Positions 24,745 through 37,170 of a DNA stretch of 64,000 nucleotides are shown here, piece after piece. Within the stretch, counting starts at the first letter, position 1. Each line of letters opens with the position of its first letter. Made by a program: the position numbers and the translations under genes. Source of the stretch: Adiantum capillus-veneris (Eukaryota; Streptophyta; Polypodiopsida; Polypodiales; Pteridaceae); assembly GCA_014529385.2 (NCBI GenBank), contig CM043945.1:96822612-96886611 (forward strand), given 5' to 3'. The notes below the pieces were generated by a model, which had not been told where the DNA came from, made no database searches, and saw nothing but the letters and a program-made list of their open reading frames with translations.

Positions 24745-27700
24745 ATGGCGAACCACAACAACAAAGGTTTTCACATCATGACGGAGCATGACTACTGCAG
24801 GATCAGTGAGCTCTCTGACATGTCAGTTGATAGCCAACGAACGGGTATTGAGGGCTCTTTGTGTAATGGAAACTCCTCTTTTGTTGGTGGGTCTTGCTAT
24901 GGTGATACTTCTATGCAAAATGGGAGCTCTATGCATAGCAGCATGGGTTCAACAGATTCTAGGATGATGCTCATGCCCCATGATCAACGCACAAAGACCA
25001 GAACTTTTCCAGGCCACAGTGTTGTGCGCAGGAGCAGAGTCACTCAGTCAGCCAGCGATGATGCGCTTGTAAATGCCCTCTTAGATGAACAGTATCCTAC
25101 AGGGGGGCTAGAAGGCTACAACGAGTGGACTATTGACTTAAGCAAATTAACAATGGGTCCAGCGTTTGCTCAAGGAGCGTTTGGGAGGATCTACAAAGCT
25201 TGTTACAAAGGTGAAGATGTGGCAGTTAAAATATTGGAGCGACCACTCAACGATCTTGATAGAGCACAGTCATTGGAGCAGCAGTTTGTACAGGAGGTGG
25301 TTATGCTTGCAAACCTCAGGCACGAGAATGTAGTGCGATTTGTAGGAGCATGCCAAAAGCCTCGGGTCTGGTGTATTGTAACTGAATATGTGAAAGGAGG
25401 TTCTCTTAGATTGTCACTTGCAAAAAGACGGGCGCCGCCCCTTCGACTTGCTCTAAGACATGCATTGGACATAGCAAAGGGAATGGAGCATTTACATGAT
25501 TATGAGGTTATACATAGAGATTTGAAGTCCGACAACTTATTGATGGCAGACAGGTGCATCAAAATTGCTGACTTTGGTGTTGCAAGAATCGAGGTTCAGT
25601 CGGAAGACATGACACCGGAGACTGGAACTTATCGCTGGATGGCTCCGTAAGTCCCTCTATCCTCTTTTCTCCTTTCCTACTGTCGTACTCTTTAGTCTTA
25701 GTTATAATCATATTTCTCTATCATTTGGAACAATAATTCTTTGCAGAAAGGTAGATTTGTTTTAAAATGTTATTTTTTGGTGTGCCATCATTCTTCTTAT
25801 CAAGGTTACCAAATAGTGGTGTTCTATGTTAGTATGAACCCTCTGTTGCCCTTATGAAGGGGCTGCGGTTCCTGCATTTAAGGAGATGCCTAGTGTCAGT
25901 GTTTAGTTGTATGGCTGGTGCTATTCTATACGATGCAACCAAAAACATATCATATATGTGGACAGTTGCAAAGGCCTCTGGTGGATATTGATCTTGTGCT
26001 GCATTTTTATTGGTTTTGTTTTTCTTGCTGTTAGGTGAGAGTTTGTGGCTGGACGTGGTTTAGCAGTTGCTGCTTGCAGTTCTTAGTTTGTACTTTGTAG
26101 GGGGTGCTTATTATGCATGGCTTTGAGATGGAGTTAATCGAATCATTTGACATGAGAAGTTTGTGTTGTAGGTGCTATTGGAGCCAAACCAAACGTAAAC
26201 TCTTGAAAAAAATAAGCTTGATAAGCGGGAGTTAGCAATTCAAACTGAGTATACAGCCTTTGCACCTTCTTATTTTTAAGCAACGGAATTCTTGAAGGTG
26301 CTAGTAGTTTCTAGGTGAAAGCTTGGCCTTTTTTGAAACACGAGTACTTGATATCAACATTACTCTAGAGTACTTGTCATGCAAATGAATGTTTGTTGTG
26401 GAATCTCTCTTTGGGGGAGGCTAGCACCAAGAATCTACTTTCGGTTGTAGCTTGGAATTTGCTCATTTTAGCCCATTTTGTGCATTGATATGACCTATAC
26501 AAGGTGAAGACCTTGGTAGATGAAAGTGACAATCAATCCTCTTAGAGGAACTCACTCACTATCTCGAGCAGGCCCAGAACAAAGCAATACAAGACAATAC
26601 TTCCTCATGTTGCTATCAGAGGGTCATGCAATGTTTGTGCGATGATCTAGGGTGTGAGAGCTTCTTTATGGTTCGCTCAGCCTACTAAGGCTAGACTCTC
26701 TTGGGGAGGTATTTGCATCCCCTTTTTGGTTTGGTTGGACCTATTTTGGTATAGAGGAGTTGGTGCCCTATCTTGTGTATGGTGCGAAGTTACATGGGAC
26801 GACGGGTTGGGGTCGGGAACGGGCACGAGACGGGAAAAGTTAGGAAACGGGGACGGGGTCGGAATGGCACAAAAAAAAAGAGTTTTTTTTGGCATTTTTT
26901 GATCTACACACATGCCACGCACATAGAGCATCACTTTGACCACAAATTTACACTAAATAGACCAAAGAGCACGAGTCATATAGGCACAAATGTGTTAATA
27001 AAACATCGATGGATACAAAATGAAAAGTGCATGCCACAAGGGCTCAAAAAGGACTTAGGACAAGCCTCAAGGATAACAAAAAGTACAAAGGGCTAGGTAG
27101 ACTCTAAAGGAGTAGACTCTAGAGTCTCGAGAGTGATCAATGATCATCAAACTCAAGAAGTGCTCGCCTGCTGAATCTCCATATTGTTGTCGTAATCGAG
27201 GTCGTCATCGACATATGAGGCCTTGCGAGGCTCGCATTGAGGCTCGAAGTCCTCCTCTAGCTCCTCCAAAAGTGTCTCGGCCATAGATGGATTTTCTTGT
27301 GCCATCTCCCACTCAGTGAAGGGATCTACCTTGTATGTGACGCTCTTGGCAAGCATGCGCAAGTTAGTGCTCACAGACACCAAATTATTGGCCCTCTGGA
27401 CCCCAAGGCGATTCCTCTTTTTAGAGGCAATGTGGTTGTACACACTCCATAGTTGCTCCAAGCAACTAGTGGTACATGCTTGGCTAAGGACACGAACAGC
27501 CAAGCGCTGCAAATGTGGGCCATCTCTTCCATAGTCCTCCCACCACAAAAGCGAGCCAATCTTGTTGCGATAACCTGTGCATCTACATATCCATAGGAGC
27601 CCTTCTTTTGCCTGTAGTTGAGTAGCCCGTCTCTAATCTTGCACCTATGTCACTGCTAGGCTCAAGGCGCTCCGATGCAAGCCGCCATCCTTTGCTCACC

Positions 27701-30700
27701 TCCTTGTCGGTCTCTTGACGCCTTCCCTGAAACTCATGGTCAAGCACATAAGCTGCCGCATGAAGTGGAGAGGACCGCTTGCGGGTGTCGCTCCATCCAT
27801 CTACAAGGAGAGAGACGCCATTATTCTCCCACAAATCCTTTGTTGCTTGGGTTGCTTGCTCCACGGCAAGCTTCTCTTTGTCAAGGAGGGTGGTGTGAAG
27901 CCTCTCCGATGAAGGTGGCACATAAGAGGAGGCATATTCCCCTATTTTTGTAACCATGGTTCGGAAGTATGGAGACCTATCCACACAAAATAGAGCATGT
28001 GTGTGTTAGTATGGAGAGTTGAGAGCCGAGACCCCATAATGAATACAAAATGTGAGATTGCAATGTGCATATGCCAAGGGAAACTTACCGCAAAGCATGG
28101 AAGGCAATGTGGTTGTGGAAGAAGAATCGGGCAACCAACCTATCCACCTCTTCCTTCAATTTAGGATTCCAATTTTCGTTGAGGGTGCCTTGGCAATGCG
28201 CAATGGAAGAGGACGGTGTAGATGCATTTGTCTTGAACGCTTGAGAGGTGGAGTCAAGGTTGGCTTCCCTTTGCTCTCGCAGTGTTGCCGCGGCGGAGGG
28301 ATCAACGGCAACAAACGGCTCCTCTTGGCCGCTTCCGCGACCTCATACACTGCGAGCTTCTCAAAAAGCTTCAACCTCTTCTCGGGAGATATGCGAGGGC
28401 AAAACTTCACCTCGTGACCGGGTTCATGAAGAAGATGGGCTCGCACTTTGTTTGCACCACCCGTTCTCCTATACGGGCATAGCTTATGTGTCCATGGTCT
28501 TGCACCGCCACCTTTACCACGCGCGGTAGAGTCGACTTCATCCCACCACGACCATGTTTGCACGGCAGGCCTCCTTCGAGAAGTGGAGTTAGCTTGAGAT
28601 GACACGGTGGTGGAGAGAGAGTAGAGCTAAGAGGAGAGCTTGTGTGGAGAGAGAGTAGAGGAGAGCTTCAAAGTTCAGAGGGTAGAAGGAGAGAGTGGGT
28701 AGAGAGACTCAAGAGTCAAGGGTAGAGCTTGAGCGCCCGAAGGTAGACCTTACGACGTAGAGTCTAGATAGTAGACTGTAGAGAGGAGAAGCTTGTTACT
28801 TGAGCCTTCATTGAACTTGAGAGACTCAAAGGCCCAAGGGTGCTTTTATAGTCTCCCAAGGACCAAAGCCCCCCCCCCCCCCCCCCCCAAAAAAAAAAAA
28901 AAAGACGTTGGTTGCCTCTGTCCGTTAAAAACGGTCTTTTTTTTCAACTTTCAAAAATCTGCCTGTTCCTGGCTGTCCCCGTCTGTCCCCGGTCCGCCGG
29001 CAGCCTGCGTTCCCGTTGGTCAGATGAAAATTCTTCTGTTCCCCTCCGTCCCCAACCCGGTTACGGCCGTTATGCGTCCCTAGGCCCCGTCCCCTCCATC
29101 CCTTGTAACTATGGTATGATGCCTCTTCATATTTCCCATTTATGTGTCGCGGGTGACATGTGGGGAAGTCGGATAGTTATGCATCCGCCTAGTGGGGCTC
29201 TCATTTTACCACCAATCGGTTATAGTATCACATGACTTGCATAGAGGTTGCCTTGCCGAGGCTCCGGTCCCGCCCCCTCTCTCTCTCTCTTCTCTTCCTC
29301 TGGGTTGTTCTCTCCCTCTATCTCCCTCCTCTTGTTGTGTTCTACCCATCTGACGCTGCTTTGACGTGGTATCAGAGCATAGACGTATGGATGCTAGGTA
29401 TATGCTTTGGAGCTCTAGGAGGGGCTGATTGGAGAGTTGAGATTCTACGTGTGGTAGGGTGACATGTGGCTGCATTTTCATATCATGGGGGACCATATTT
29501 ATAAGGAAACTCGGTTTTGGGGCCTATTAGAACTGTGTTTCCTAAGTCAGCTTTCTCTCATTTTCTTTGTACTGTTTCTTCAAGGAGTCTCGAGGGTTGC
29601 CTACAAAATATATTTATAAGACCCGTTTCTAATCCGTCCCATTGAGTAGAGCTAGCCATTTTCGTCTTTGAAAGCCTTGCCGGTCTCATTCCATTTCCCA
29701 TCCAGTGCGAATATGTGGGGGAGGCTTTCTCTCTTGTATTTTGGCATTCAGAGGGCTGGGGGCGTTTTGCTTTGATTCTTCCTTGTAGTTCCCTCCAAGG
29801 CTGAAAACCACATGTACAAGACCTCTAGGTCGTGTCAGAAATGTAATCTGTGACATTCAGCCACAACCCTCAAAACGCAGAGCAGATGTCTCTGCTCCTT
29901 CCAGCTGAAAAACGCAGATCCAAGGGGTGTTGGGATTGCTTTCCCAGTCCCAGGTAGCCCTCTTTCATTTGTGTTCTTGGAATTAAGAGGACCGTGTTTG
30001 TGCTGTGTTTTTTGTGCCCACTCTTGTATTGCGTGGCAATTGTGTACGGATGGGGCAGGCTATATGAAGTAGCTGTACGAACACAAATGGTATGGACGTT
30101 GTTTTCAACAGAAGCCCCAAGAGATGTAAAACGAAGGCCATAGTGCCAGTTGTAATTAGATTCTGAGAATGGTTTCCTTGAGTAGTTGTACTCTGTAATT
30201 GTTTGACATCAACATAACAAAGAAATTCCGCCAAGGATGCCTTCCTTAGGAGTCAATGATCTCCTTGAGGAACTCTGCCTCTCACTTCTCTTGCAGATGT
30301 TCTCTTGTGGAGAGTCTTTATCGGTTTTCAGTTATGTGCAATCCTACTTTCTTAGTGGCGATTTTACTTCATTGCATGTAGTCGTCTCTGAGCTCAGTCG
30401 TTTACGTCTGAGTCAGAATTAGAATCTTTGCCATGCAACCTGGGTCCTGATCCCACTCTTGACTTGTGATTGATAGTTCGTAGACTATGGAGTCAGAGGA
30501 CTATGCCAAGTTCTTAGTGGGAGAATTACATGATTCACTTGTTAAGCGTATGCCAAGTTCTTAGTGGGAGAAGTATATGATTCACTTGTTAAGCAAGGGT
30601 TTCAACTACGTAGCAGTTTGGCACATTCACGATCTTTACAATAGTTTTTGGACTATGTTTTATCCGCTAGTCACTCAAATGGTACCTCCACATAATCCTC

Positions 30701-32371
30701 TTGGAAATTCCAGAGCCTAAACACAAAATTCAGGACATTCTTCTTCTCTTCCACTTGGAGAAGATTTCAGATAGATGGTACTAGGAGCCACACTTGATCC
30801 TCTTCTACCTTTGGATCAGCCTCCATGGATTCTACCCCTATGCCCCACCCCCACTAGAAATCAGTAGTCCTATCCAGCAATGGATACAACTCATATTATT
30901 CATATTCACCTTCGCCTTCTCAACTAAAAGATTTCAGAGATGGAGGTTTTATAATAAAATTCCCTACCTTCTTGGGTGTCAAGTATGAGGAGAAGGCTTC
31001 GCAATTTGTTTGTATTTGTTGGAATGCATTGGTTCTTTCTTAACTAGAGAATGTTCCTTAGTCCTTGTGGAGAAGATGGAGAGGTGAAGGTTATGTTAGG
31101 GAGATAGATAGAGAGAGGAGTTGTAATGGGTCACAACCAACCCTTTGAATTCCCCTGCCCCTACTGGAGTGCCTTTTTTTTGTGCTACAAGTATTGATTC
31201 TTAATGCTTATGCAATGGATGTACCTTTGGTGATGGCAAGTGGCTTTTTATTCATGCTGGCATCAAGGCTGAGTTTTGCTCGCTTGGGATGGCTAGAAGC
31301 GAGTTATCTGATCTTCTCACCAAAATCCAAATGAAGAGGGCTGAATGGGGCCCGCCTTTGATGGGTGATGGCAGCTAGGACAGCCACAACGATTCAGGAG
31401 AGGGTGCAGGCTGCCACCTTGATGGAGGGCCACCGGCCCAAAGGGTTGTATGTAGAGGGCGCTGGAGGGATTGGTGGAGAGAATGCTTGAGGGTGGGGTG
31501 ATGGCCTATGGGAGAGGAAGATGCTCATTGGTGCCCCTATTGGATGGGCAGCTGAGATTGTAGAGAGGAAGAGGACTCCAAAACGCCAGAGTCTTCCGCC
31601 TTTTCAAATGCTTGACTGTTGTCTTCTGACAGCTTTTTGTGAATGGCACAGCCTCAGGGGTTCTTATACATTAAGTTGGTTTTGGGTCCACCAAGAGTAA
31701 CTAAAAATCAGTGTCAAGTTCACTTCATAAATTGCTAATAAGTCACCTTTAGGTAAGAACCATCATAAAAGGCACCTGCAAAATCCCACAGTTAATAGAT
31801 GTGTCTTCGCTCAGAACGAGGCAGGAAATGCACATGCTACTAGTCCAAGGCTAACCTGCTGACGTCCCTTCTCAATTAGTGAGTACAAGACGTTAACCTA
31901 ACATGGTTTTTATATAAGTGTAAGTTACTGTTTGCTTTCAAATGTTTGCAAAGTCATTAGCAATGTCAGGTATTTGTGTTGCTTTTTGTAACAGCATGCT
32001 TACAGGTTTTTGGGCTTTGCATCTGCAGGGAGATGATGCAAAATCGGTCGTACACTCACAAGGTTGATGTTTACAGTTTTGGAATAGTTCTTTGGGAGCT
32101 GGTAACAGGAAACATACCTTTCCAGAAAATGACGGCTGTTCAGGCGGCATCTGCTGTTGTGAGAGGTGCAAGGCCTATTATACCAACAAATTGTCCAGAC
32201 TCTCTAACTAAAATAATGACATGCTGCTGGGATGCTAACCCTGATGTTAGGCCATCTTTCTCCGATGTGGTTCGGCTTTTGGAAGATGCACAGATGGCTA
32301 TTACCAAAAGTGTAGGAACTCCACGATTCCGAGGATGTGGTTGCTTGCGAGGCTCGCCCACTCTTGATTAA
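24745..32371 (+). CDS. Raf-like MAPKKK (plant group C) Ser/Thr kinase, two coding exons
   Basis: Coding exons are 24745-25646 and 32029-32371, giving 414 residues. The donor CC|GTAAGT and acceptor CTGCAG|GG split the codon of Pro in the activation-segment motif MAPE, and the frame is kept. The first ATG (24745) opens MANHNNKGF and a Ser-rich N-terminus with [11 protein letters not shown]. The kinase domain starts at about residue 132 ([15 protein letters not shown]), with a Gly-rich loop AQGAFGR, ATP-binding Lys162 in AVKIL, catalytic HRDLKSDN (Asp259) and DFG (Asp276). Exon 2 supplies [12 protein letters not shown] and the C-lobe to Cys-rich [13 protein letters not shown]. All catalytic residues are present. 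The whole resembles Arabidopsis At4g31170/At2g24360-type cytosolic Raf-like kinases (from memory), implying a role in signalling phosphorylation; substrates are unknown. Confidence 0.92.
26785..29115 (-). mobile_element. Internally deleted hAT transposon in the kinase intron
   Basis: The two ends share an imperfect inverted repeat: left GTTACATGGGACGACGGG, right (reverse complement) GTTACAAGGGATGGAGGGG. Both are followed by G-rich subterminal runs such as GGGGACGGGG. A minus-strand hAT transposase relic lies inside. I could not find a convincing 8-bp target duplication, so the exact borders are uncertain. A C-run plus A-run sits at 28869-28903. Confidence 0.7.
27153..28605 (-). pseudogene. 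hAT transposase with central deletion
   Basis: The minus-strand exon 28605-28089 has a BED-finger-like region ([20 protein letters not shown], then CP) and ends [18 protein letters not shown] donor at 28088 and an AG acceptor at 27977 join it to [19 protein letters not shown], the conserved hAT block IPFxxxRSPYF. A DUF659-type stretch follows ([18 protein letters not shown]). The frame then collapses near 27590, and the C-terminal dimerisation region appears at once ([35 protein letters not shown]). The central catalytic part of roughly 300 residues is missing, so the copy cannot encode an active transposase. The first Cys of the BED finger is not evident. Confidence 0.85.
29367..29378 (+). 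promoter_or_regulatory. tRNA-Met primer-site relic
   Basis: TGGTATCAGAGC follows a pyrimidine-rich stretch resembling an LTR end, but without the usual terminal CA (it reads TTTGACG). No gag follows. It is probably a fragment of a lost LTR retrotransposon in the kinase intron. Confidence 0.5.
30502..30595. repeat. 47-bp tandem duplication in the kinase intron
   Basis: TATGCCAAGTTCTTAGTGGG starts at 30502 and 30549. The two copies differ at few positions. Confidence 0.9.
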
Positions 32372-32823
32372 GCTCATTGGTTTGTTCGATCTTGTTGGGT
32401 GCCCACGATGCAATCAATCATAGTTACAATGCAGATAAATTGCTGTAGTTTGTGTACTTAAGAACTCCTTTCTTATGCATGATGGTCTGTTATTTGCCGA
32501 AGCTGGCCAAAGTTGTAAAGTAGGAGTGGCTTGAAACTGATATATGGGATCGAGGGGATTTGGCTTGCCTTCATCTTTTGCTACCTCTGATGAAGGGTTA
32601 TGTGTGTCACAGTTTGGTTATCACAAAACACAGTTCTGTTTATAGTTATTGTGCACGGAGGCATCCCCAATGTCATGTGGGTTATATCTTCTGCCCTTGA
32701 ATTTGCATTTGTTGTCACTGCCTTTCGGAGGGTGTATGCCAAGGGAGTTTCTGTCCGTGTACAATGGAGTACCCTTCAAAATTTTAAAGGTACGCTCCCT
32801 CTTTAATCTATATTGTATCTTTG

Positions 32824-32879
<56 letters not shown>

Positions 32880-34539
32880 TTTTGGTCTTATTGGTCATTT
32901 TGACCTTTTGAAGACGTTAATATAACATTTTATTTCAGTTCTCCAGTCAGATTGAAAGGCAGTGCTAGCGTCTGTCTCCAAACGCCTTGTTTGCTAAGTT
33001 GTAAAAGAAAACCGTGCACAATATCGTCTTGGTTCAGTTTCATTTTGTTAGTCCTGTTGTTATAAGTTGAGTTTCTGCGGTAGATGAGAGAGTAACTTTA
33101 CACTGACAAGATTAGACTGAGGTCTTTATCTTCAAATGAGAAAAGTTCGCAGGAAATCAGAGAATTGGTTAACAACATTTGATTTAATGGTTTTCTTGCA
33201 AGGAAGAAATTCCTCTCCTAGTTTGAACTTTTGACAACGATCTTGAGGGCTGAATTGCTTTGTCTTCTTCGCCCAGTTCATAAATTTTACATACTAGCTT
33301 GTTGCTTGGTATATTTGACATAACAAAATGACCTTCCAAAATTCAAGATTTTTTAATTCTGGGGTGGCTTTAGAAGCAGTGATATGTGGTGCCCCAGTCT
33401 ATTTACAATGGAACAAACCAAGAAAAAATGATCTAGCATGATACGACTGGTGAAAGAACCTTTGAAGATGGAAGATGGAAGAGTGGAAGCATTATTTTGT
33501 TAATCTAAAATTTCATGGAGTTCTTTAGACTTTAGTCTATAAGAATCTAGCAAATAAATGAGTTTTTTCAAGACTAAAGAGAGTTGGGTAGAGCATGTAT
33601 TGTGCTTGAAGAAAGTAGGTTTTCCCATTTCCTCAAAAGTTTTCTAAAGAAGTACATGAAAATATCCCAAGGATACATGTAAGTTTTTTGAGGATGCAGT
33701 TTTGTGGCTTGTCAGAGGGTCGAATATGTGTTGGCATTTTTATTGACCAAAGAAAATAAGGGCTTATTTAAAATTGTTCCGGTTTTTAGGCCAAAAATTG
33801 AAGCATTTGTCAATAATTACACTAAAACTTGTAAAATTTTATATGTTCTTTTCTTGCCCCTAATACAGGGATTGTTAGGTGACTTTGACATTTTTGCAAA
33901 ACATATGACCCGGATTCACCATCCCTTCATCAATCCAAGCCGAGGCCCACATCCTCTGATTCTGCCAGTGTTGTTGCACCTTGCTGTCTGGCCACCAACT
34001 TAAAAGGATTTTCTCCTTCCATGAGACTTCATTCAATCTCTTGATCACCCTTCATCTGAACTTTCATTGAAAACTTCTCATAGCCATTGTTTCCCGTCTC
34101 TGATTTAGTGGTTAAAACCATTGGTTTTGGAGCATATGGCAAAGCCAATACCCACTAGAGGCTGCCAAGCCTCCTAAGTGACTTGTGCTCTCCACCTATT
34201 CTTTCTCCATCTCTAGCTCTTTGATACGAATCAACAAGTATGTATTTGCCTCAGATCTAAACATCCCCTTTAGCTTTTCGATTGGCTTCTTCAACCAATT
34301 TGTCACCTTTTTTGCCAGATCCATCGAGAGCAGTTTTGCATGTCTCTGCACTTTAGATTTCATCACTCCATGGTCATTCTCAGAGGTGACTACTCAAGGC
34401 CTAACCTACGCACCAACTTCTCAATGCACTTTTTTTGACGTAAAGCATCACCTCCATCACCTTGCTTGAACTATATGCCCAAATAATGATGCGAAGGCCA
34501 CAAATTTGACATTTAAAGAGAGGCATTCGAATCAACTTT
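32372..34539 (+). other. 3' flank of the kinase gene; no further gene recognised
   Basis: Holds the probable 3' UTR and a (CT)n tract at 32825-32876. ORFs of up to 99 codons near 33704 have no recognisable motif. Near 34200-34340 a minus-strand open stretch (KKVTNWLKKPIEKLKGMF) could be a degenerate coding relic, family unknown. Confidence 0.5.
32825..32876. repeat. (CT)n microsatellite
   Basis: About 26 CT units, downstream of the kinase stop codon. Confidence 0.95.
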
Positions 34540-35760
34540 AAAATCAACAATATGTCCCCTCATTTGGTCAAATGAGCAACATGTCATCAAGATAGAACAC
34601 AATCATCATACATGTATCATCCACATGCTTGCATAGAAAGTTCTCTCGGTTGGACTAATTTAAAAACCATGTGCAACCAAATAAGCATGTATTTTTTATA
34701 CATGTAGAGCTTGCTTAAAAGCATACAAAGATTTTTTAAGCCCGCACACCTTCTTCTTTTACCTTTAAAAAAAAACCAAGAGCTTGCACTATATACACTT
34801 TTCTCATGCAAATCACCATTTAAAAACACGGTTTTTATGTCCAGTTGATATACATTCCAATCAATATGAGCTTGCCAATGCACAAATTCTACGAACGGCA
34901 GTCATATGACAAGTGGAAGCAAAAGTGTCAACAAGATCAATGCCCCTCTGTTGTGCATAGCCTGTTGTCATAAGTTTAGCATTATAGTAATCAACACTAC
35001 CACCATGCTTCTATTTTAACTTGAAAACCCTCATAGTACCAATGGGTTTTATCCAAGGGCGGCAAGTTACACAAAGACCACATATCATTTTTCATACTAG
35101 TATATTACTTAGATTGCATTGCAACCAACCAATTTTTTGAAATTTGTATTTTATCAAATGATAAAGGTTCTTCCTTGATATACATACTGGACACGACTAA
35201 AGCATAACAAGCTAATGCGTAAGAGGGATGCTGAGAGCTAGGACAAGTAAGACTAGAAAAAGGTTCACCCAATTTAGTGTTGTGTGGTGCATAGTCTACA
35301 CTAGCCATTTTGAAATATTGCTAGCTTGCTTGTTTTTAGCTTTGTCCTCTCATGAATCACATCTTGTACATCTACGTCAATAATTGGCTGAACCACAACA
35401 TCCTATGAAACCTATATAGATTGTACATGTGCTTGATTAGGATGTACATTTCTACTCTCACCATTAAATAGAGGCAACAATGTTTCATATACATTTAGTG
35501 TGCACAAATGTGTCTCGTTGATACATGCCCTAACAAAAGCTCAATTGTATCTTCCACAAAAACAATATAATGACTAATCAAGACACGTTTGGTTTGTGGA
35601 TGGTACAATGTATAACCTTTTCTTTCTAACCACAATCTTATTATCCAATTTTCCATGTTGCTCAAGCATTAAAGCATAAGCCAAGCAACCAAAGACATGC
35701 ACATGACCATTAGATTATTATTGCCATGCCAACTTTCATATGGAGTGAGATTGCATTGCT
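34540..35760 (-). pseudogene. Copia element F: integrase tail and RT, heavily decayed
   Basis: On the minus strand the order is HVFGCLAYALMLEQHGKLDN (about 35700-35640, integrase C-terminal region), a degenerate linker, TGYAQQRGIDLVDTFA (about 34940), YQLDIKTVFLNGDLHEKSVY (about 34840) and GLKKSLYAFKQA, the copia RT landmarks. The catalytic YVDD is degenerate. No LTR was recognised. Stops are frequent. Confidence 0.75.
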
Positions 35761-36036
35761 CGAGTGTCAAGAGAGAGGGATTGTGTGTGTGTAGACAAGC
35801 CATGAATCATGCAACATAACTATTGTGGTAGGGAAAGAGAACAATCACCAAAAGTTGAAATCTCCATCCCTCGATGGAAAAGGGTCAATATGATGATAGT
35901 GGTCGTGATGTTCCTCCTCGTGAAACATCTGTACTAATATCAAAGCACTCTCCTCAGGGTAATGTTCTGGATATACATACCTAAGTGCTCCTTGATCATC
36001 TCCTCATAGTGGTGGTTGATGACCTTTCTCCTCCCG

Positions 36037-36295
36037 GTTATGGAAGAATCTATAATACAAAAGCCTATTTGAGGGGGGACCGGCTTCACATAAATTCGGT
36101 CCTCAACTGTTGTCAAGTTCATTAATTCTCTCTCTTACAAAAGTATTGTTCATGCCAAGTTAATTAATTATAATGGTTATGTTTCTACCATTAATTAAGT
36201 TCACCCTCTATGTTTTCAAAGTAGTCTCATAATAATGCTCACTGTAGTTCTCTTAATTCTGCTATTCTCAAAGTTCATAGGCCATTTCCATTACA
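36037..36295 (+). repeat. 3' end of the 5' LTR of family-A element (copy A2)
   Basis: From TATGGAAGAATCTATAATAC onward the sequence matches the family-A LTR at about 43513, and it ends CATTACA. The first ~1.3 kb of this LTR is missing. Confidence 0.85.
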
Positions 36296-36296
36296 T

Positions 36297-36308
36297 TGGT
36301 ATCATAGC
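36297..36308 (+). promoter_or_regulatory. Mutated tRNA-Met primer binding site (element A2)
   Basis: TGGTATCATAGC differs by one base from the site at 3251 and lies at the same distance from the LTR end. Confidence 0.85.
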
Positions 36309-36699
36309 TATTGGTTTCTCTTTTCTTACTTAAGAAGAGAGGTCCTTAAGTTTTCCATGAAAGGTTGGACCTTTTCATTGCAATAGGGTGTGGGACAAGG
36401 ATCTATTATCTTGGTTGAAAAGGACTTAGTTCGAGGTACACCATTGGGACTATAGTCTTAATAATGGAGTCTCTCGGGGCTTGCCTTTGGCTTAACCATT
36501 ATTGAGCTACTAGCAAGTTCAATAGGAACCATAATCAACCGAGCAATGTTAAACACTCTCCACTAGTCTTTGCAATCAACTGTCTCTAAACCACGGGTGT
36601 GGCTGCTTGAGAACTAATTTTCAAAGGTAAAGAAGAGTAGAGACTAAGGTTTTTGAGGGTACCAAAGCACAAAGTAATTTATACATAAGTTTAATTAGC

Positions 36700-36882
36700 A
36701 TGGTTGACAATAACCAAGAGAGTAGAATGAATATTGACAACTTTGATTTTGCACATGAAGGTGGTAATGATGATGTCTCCATGTTTGTTAATTATCTTGT
36801 TACTAGGTGGCAACAAGCAGCCCTGCTTGCAAGCCGAAGTTACTCAACAACTTCGTGCTTATGGAATTTTCCTTCCTCTCCA

Positions 36883-36931
<49 letters not shown>

Positions 36932-37170
36932 GGAGGCCTCTTGATAAGACTCTCAGAAGAAGACTCCCTCCCATAAGAGAGGAGGAAAGAATGAGAAAGA
37001 AGTGAACTAAGTTCCTCTGAAGATGCAGCTCCACGAAGACGGCGGTCTAGACGATCGCCATCTCCTCCCAAGAGGAAACGATGAACCCATAGTCCTTCTC
37101 CTCATCACTCCGAAAAGGAAGAGAGGAAACAAAGGAATAAAAAGACAAGAAAGAGGTCACCCTCTTCTCT
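36700..37170 (+). pseudogene. Gag N-terminus of gypsy element A2
   Basis: Begins with ESRMNIDNFDFAHEGGNDD, as at 3664. A (GA)n tract replaces part of the Arg/Glu-rich segment at 36887-36927. The Arg/Ser-rich stretch follows (RSPSPPKRK-like; SKREERKQ). It is cut at 37170 by the LTR of element G. Frame shifts are present. Confidence 0.85.
36887..36927. repeat. (GA)n microsatellite inside gag A2
   Basis: About 20 GA units. The same place in element A1 (about 3858-3868) has only GGAGAGAGAGC. Confidence 0.9.

Larger units (their letters stand above)
25647..32028 (+). other. 6.4-kb phase-2 intron of the kinase gene
   Basis: Bounded by GTAAGT and TTTGCATCTGCAG. Apart from the hAT element (about 26785-29115) and small relics it has no recognisable gene. 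A poly-pyrimidine-rich acceptor context is present before 32028. Confidence 0.9.

Noticed and set aside
28869-28903. C20-A15 run as a functional signal
   Set aside because: Homopolymer runs like this are often assembly or polymerase artefacts; no context supports a role.
32621-32878. ORF rich in Arg-Glu repeats (also at 19100, 36700, 45134, 49832)
   Set aside because: Translations of (GA)n/(CT)n microsatellites, not proteins.
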